Source: Orientallactaga sibirica
Lineage: Eukaryota > Chordata > Mammalia > Rodentia > Dipodidae
DNA: 64,000 nt
Reading direction: 5' to 3'
NCBI GenBank assembly: GCA_036365145.1
Contig: JAEOAD010002183.1
Span: 868,001 to 932,000 of the forward strand
In this document: positions 60,935-64,000 of the stretch, in pieces
Layout: the number at the start of each line of letters is the position of its first letter
Position numbering within the stretch: the stretch's first letter is position 1
Notes under the pieces: model-generated
What the model was told of the DNA's origin: nothing
Seen by the model: the letters and a program-made list of their open reading frames with translations, nothing else
Databases searched by the model: none
Program-made: the position numbers and the translations under genes

Positions 60935-61115
60935 GCTTAGCCTGTGAATCAAAGCTTAAGGACCTAGATTAAATTCCCCAGTATCCACATAAGCCAGATA
61001 CACAAGGTGGCACATTCATCTGAAGTTCGTTTGCAGTGGCTAGAGGCCCTGACATGCCCATTCTCTCTATCTTCCTCTTTCTCTCCCTCTTAAATAAATA
61101 AAATATTTTTAAAAA
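60935..61115 (+). mobile_element. DIP-like SINE, head missing
   Basis: cataagccagatacacaaggtggcacattcatctg, gttcgtttgcagtggctaga, CT tract, AAATAAATAAAATA tail. Confidence 0.9.
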
Positions 61116-62207
61116 GGAAAATCCTTCACAGAGATGCCCAAAGATTTGTTTTCATGATAATTCCAAGTCCTATCAAATTGCCCCTCCATGTAGCTAACAG
61201 GAAGCAGGGAAGGATGGTGCCTTTTTGGAATAAGTACTTGACACTAAGGCTTTGCTAAAACCCTTGGAGTAAAAGATGTCTGTTAACATCAAGTAGGTAA
61301 CAGCTAGGAAAAGAATGTTGGATTTAGAAACATAGATGCCAAAAAAGTAGACATGAACAAGGTATAATCTCATGGTCAGAGGACATCCAGAAAGTTTACT
61401 GTTCTCCAACTATTCCTCCAGTTAAGGATCAGAAAGTAGAGCCATTAGGAAGACAGTGGCTAGGAACACAATGAAAAAAAACAAGGATTCCATTCCTAGA
61501 CTTTGGCTTCTGACATCAGAGGTGTATTGCCTAGAAAGAGACAATGTATCATCAAAACCAGGGACAAGGCTCCAGGCAACACCTGACGAGAAAAGAGTTA
61601 TTTTGAAACAGAATGTAGAGAATGGCACCATTCAGTTACTATGCAAACAAAAACATATCATATTCTAGATTATCTGAAGGATATTTGTGAATATAAGAAG
61701 GATCTCTGCTGCTGATAGGAAAAACTTGGTGCAGATGGTTCTATTCTAGTATTTCAGGAAATGTGAACATTTCCTAAAAGTTGAATCAATTTTTGGAATC
61801 CTACATATAAGATCCCACTATGACAACACATTGCATATTAGCATAGGAAAGGCTTTGAAAAAAAATTAACAAAGAAGTTAATTTACCTGTGTTTAACTCA
61901 GAGTATGCTATAGTTGCCAAGATACCTAAACACTTCTTAGACATTCACCCTTCCTAGCAATGTATATGGGACACTAATCTTCCAACAGACATGGATCTAC
62001 AACAATGGAAAAATATTAAAACAAAGAAATTGACAATAAAATAATCATAACAAGAAAATTATGTGGATAAAACAAACATGAAGAATAGTAAATGAAGGTA
62101 AACACTATCTCTTTGGAGTCGAGGATGGAAGGCTGATGTACAATACTATAATATATTTTGAATAAAAGAAAAAAATCATTGTAATGGTCTCAAGAAGAAA
62201 TTCACAT
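61116..62207. other. Unique intronic sequence
   Basis: Nothing recognised. Confidence 0.45.
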
Positions 62208-62213
62208 GAAGAT

Positions 62214-62820
62214 TGTATGGCACAATGCAGGTCTGGCCCTAGCCAGACCACATGTCAGAAGAAACCAGGCCACACCCCTTGGGTTTTCTCACTAGGATGA
62301 TGGGTAAGACTCCATGAGATGGGGCAACCTAAGACAGGTACCATCACATGTGAAGATCCCTTGGGGCCTGGGTTCAACAATGGCTTGGCAAAGAACCATA
62401 CCTCCAGGGGTTGCCAATAATAAAAACAAAAAGGAGGATATGTATGGCACAATGCAGGTCTGGCCCGAGCCAGACCACATGACAGAAGAAACCAGGAAGT
62501 GGCTTCTGTGAACATGGTGTCCTGCACAGGCCTGGCGTGACATCAGCTACAGTGCCATGCTTGTGAGAAACTTGCTAGGAGATGATCTGTCTGGAGACAG
62601 GCTGTCATTGGTCACAAAAAGGGGACCACCCCATACAATGATTGGCCAGCCAAGCTCCTTAAAACCCCCTACACTTCTTTGAATAAATGAGTTTGCTGCA
62701 GCTTGCCCTCTGCTGCTGCTACCCAACTCCCAGAGTCTGTGTCGTGATTCCACGCTTCTCACCCCAAACTCGGCAGAGACCCTGCCGTCCCTCCTGAGCT
62801 GGCCCTAGGGGACCCCAACA
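62214..62820 (+). mobile_element. Internally deleted class II-like endogenous retrovirus
   Basis: A partial 5' LTR (62214 to about 62271, starting tgtatggcacaatgcagg) is joined to a ~170-base internal 3' part without coding capacity. A polypurine tract (acaaaaaggagga at about 62426-62438) and a full 3' LTR follow. Flanking 6-mers gaagat (62208-62213) and gaaggt (62821-62826) look like a 6-bp TSD with one mismatch, typical of ERVK/IAP-type elements. No gag, pol or env is present. Confidence 0.82.
62441..62820 (+). repeat. ERV 3' LTR
   Basis: 380 bases from tgtatggcacaatgc to gaccccaaca. Poly(A) signal aataaa at 62682-62687, preceded by ccttaaaacccc, with a C/T-rich U5-like part. The TG...CA ends are intact. 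Confidence 0.85.
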
Positions 62821-62826
62821 GAAGGT

Positions 62827-64000
62827 AAATAGACATTCATAACAGGATAAATGGAATCATTTTGATAAAGGTGAAGATACATGAAAGAGACATATTTGTG
62901 AGAACCTAACATAGCACTTCAGAAAGGGATGAAATGATAGTAACATGTAATGTGATTTCAAAATCAAAGGATATGAAAAATTTGTACTTGATTTGCTGAT
63001 AATTTCAGTCTCTCAATAAACTGAAGAGTTCAGTGAGGAATGGAACTTAGTGTCAGTTTAATTTTAACAAATATGGGAAGAGTGGCCATTAAGAAATATC
63101 AGAAACTTTGAGAGAAAGCCAAGTGCTTATAAAACCCAGCCTTTCCATAATCCTGTCAGAGATAGTTCAGGGAGGATTTCTTGCAAGGCAATCTTTTAAG
63201 TCCCTTTTGAAACAGTCTTTAACTGCCTCTAACATCCTATAGTCACTCTGAAGAATTTCATAGGTGGCCAGAGAGAACACTGGATGAAAAAGCAGTTTCC
63301 CAGGCCTCTGTGGCTATGTTGAAAAGAAACAAGTGACACTCCACATCAAGTACAATAAAAAAGAGAAGTTGCTTCCTAAAAATATATCAGACAACCACAA
63401 ATATTGAACAATTTTGTACTAGAATAAAAATATATCTGTGGTATAGAATAGATATGGCAGAAATTGGGAAAAGTATACATAAGGATTTGATTTGTGACAA
63501 AAGACAGGAAGGTTAATGGGGACAAGAAAAACTCAAAATGTACATTAACCTCTAGAGTAGGCAGACTATTCTGTATGTAGAAACAAAATGAAAAACTCAT
63601 AAAGGATAAATTTAAAAAACAGAACAAGCTATAAGGGGCAAAAGGCCAGATAAATATCTTTAGTAAAATGAAATATGAGGATTAGAATATATACTACATA
63701 ACCAAATATGAAACAATTACAAATGCCCCAAATCTCTATCTGGATAGCAAATATAGTATAAGAGAATACTCTATTTACAAAGAAGAAACATGAGTAGAAA
63801 AGGGAAAAAGGAAGTGAAGTTTTGCCTGTCAGCTTTCAATAACTGTAACAAGGATGTTTAAGAAAAATCATCTGAAAAGGATGAACGATTTTTTAGAACA
63901 TGGTTTCAGAGACTTCAGTCTACAATTACTTGATACCCTCGCCTTGGGCCTGTGGCAGAACATCATTACTGGAGCAGAGGGAGGGACAATGCTGCTCAAA
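62827..64000. other. Unique intronic sequence
   Basis: AT-rich; nothing recognised. Confidence 0.45.

Noticed and set aside
62255..62762. Minus-strand open frames across the ERV
   Set aside because: Antisense to LTR sequence; not retroviral coding frames.

Overview
This is mammalian, rodent-type nuclear DNA, not a microbial or viral gene cluster. No long intact reading frame codes for a recognisable free-standing protein. The sequence is AT-rich and dominated by interspersed repeats: LINE-1, 7SL-derived B1-like SINEs, tRNA-derived B2-superfamily SINEs, B4- and ID-like SINEs, MaLR LTRs, MIR and L2. The most abundant SINE starts 'ggctggagagatggcttag', carries 'gccagatgcacaaagtgg' internally, and ends in a CT-rich tract plus AAATAAATAAA. 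It fits the B2-superfamily 'DIP' elements described from jerboas and their relatives, so I infer a dipodoid rodent (jerboa, such as Jaculus, or a close relative). That is inference from repeat type only.

The one real gene piece I can support is a single 174-bp coding exon on the minus strand at 1000-1173. Its 57 complete codons plus split codons match ENOX1 (ecto-NOX disulfide-thiol exchanger 1), just upstream of the RRM domain. It has a strong 5' donor (gtaagtag), a good acceptor (pyrimidine tract plus cag) and the expected codon phase. Everything right of it (1174-64000) is then the upstream ENOX1 intron, and 1-999 is the start of the next intron. I found no second ENOX1 exon.

Layout. 1-2.5 kb: exon plus an old L1 tail. 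2.5-5.4 kb: 5'-truncated L1 (+) with a perfect 16-bp target-site duplication (TSD). 5.7-6.0 kb: long pyrimidine microsatellite. 9.8-12.6 kb: second 5'-truncated L1 (+), also with a 16-bp TSD. 13-24 kb: SINEs, MLT1-like LTRs, MIR. 24-28 kb: ancient L1 interrupted by a full-length RPL35A retrocopy and by SINEs. 30-43 kb: SINEs, MIR, four related LTR-like units and an RPL36-like retropseudogene. 43.6-44.8 kb: two-LTR MaLR element. 45-51 kb: SINE clusters in unique intron. 51.6-57.4 kb: long minus-strand L1 (ORF2, ORF1, probable 5' UTR) that lacks its 3' end and carries several nested insertions. 62.2-62.8 kb: deleted class II-like ERV with a 6-bp TSD.

No genes work together here beyond the host intron. 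The main interest lies in unlisted genic content (ENOX1 exon, two ribosomal-protein pseudogenes), a SINE subfamily that carries CTCF-like motifs, G-quadruplex-prone L1 3' UTRs, and nested insertions that order the retroposition events.
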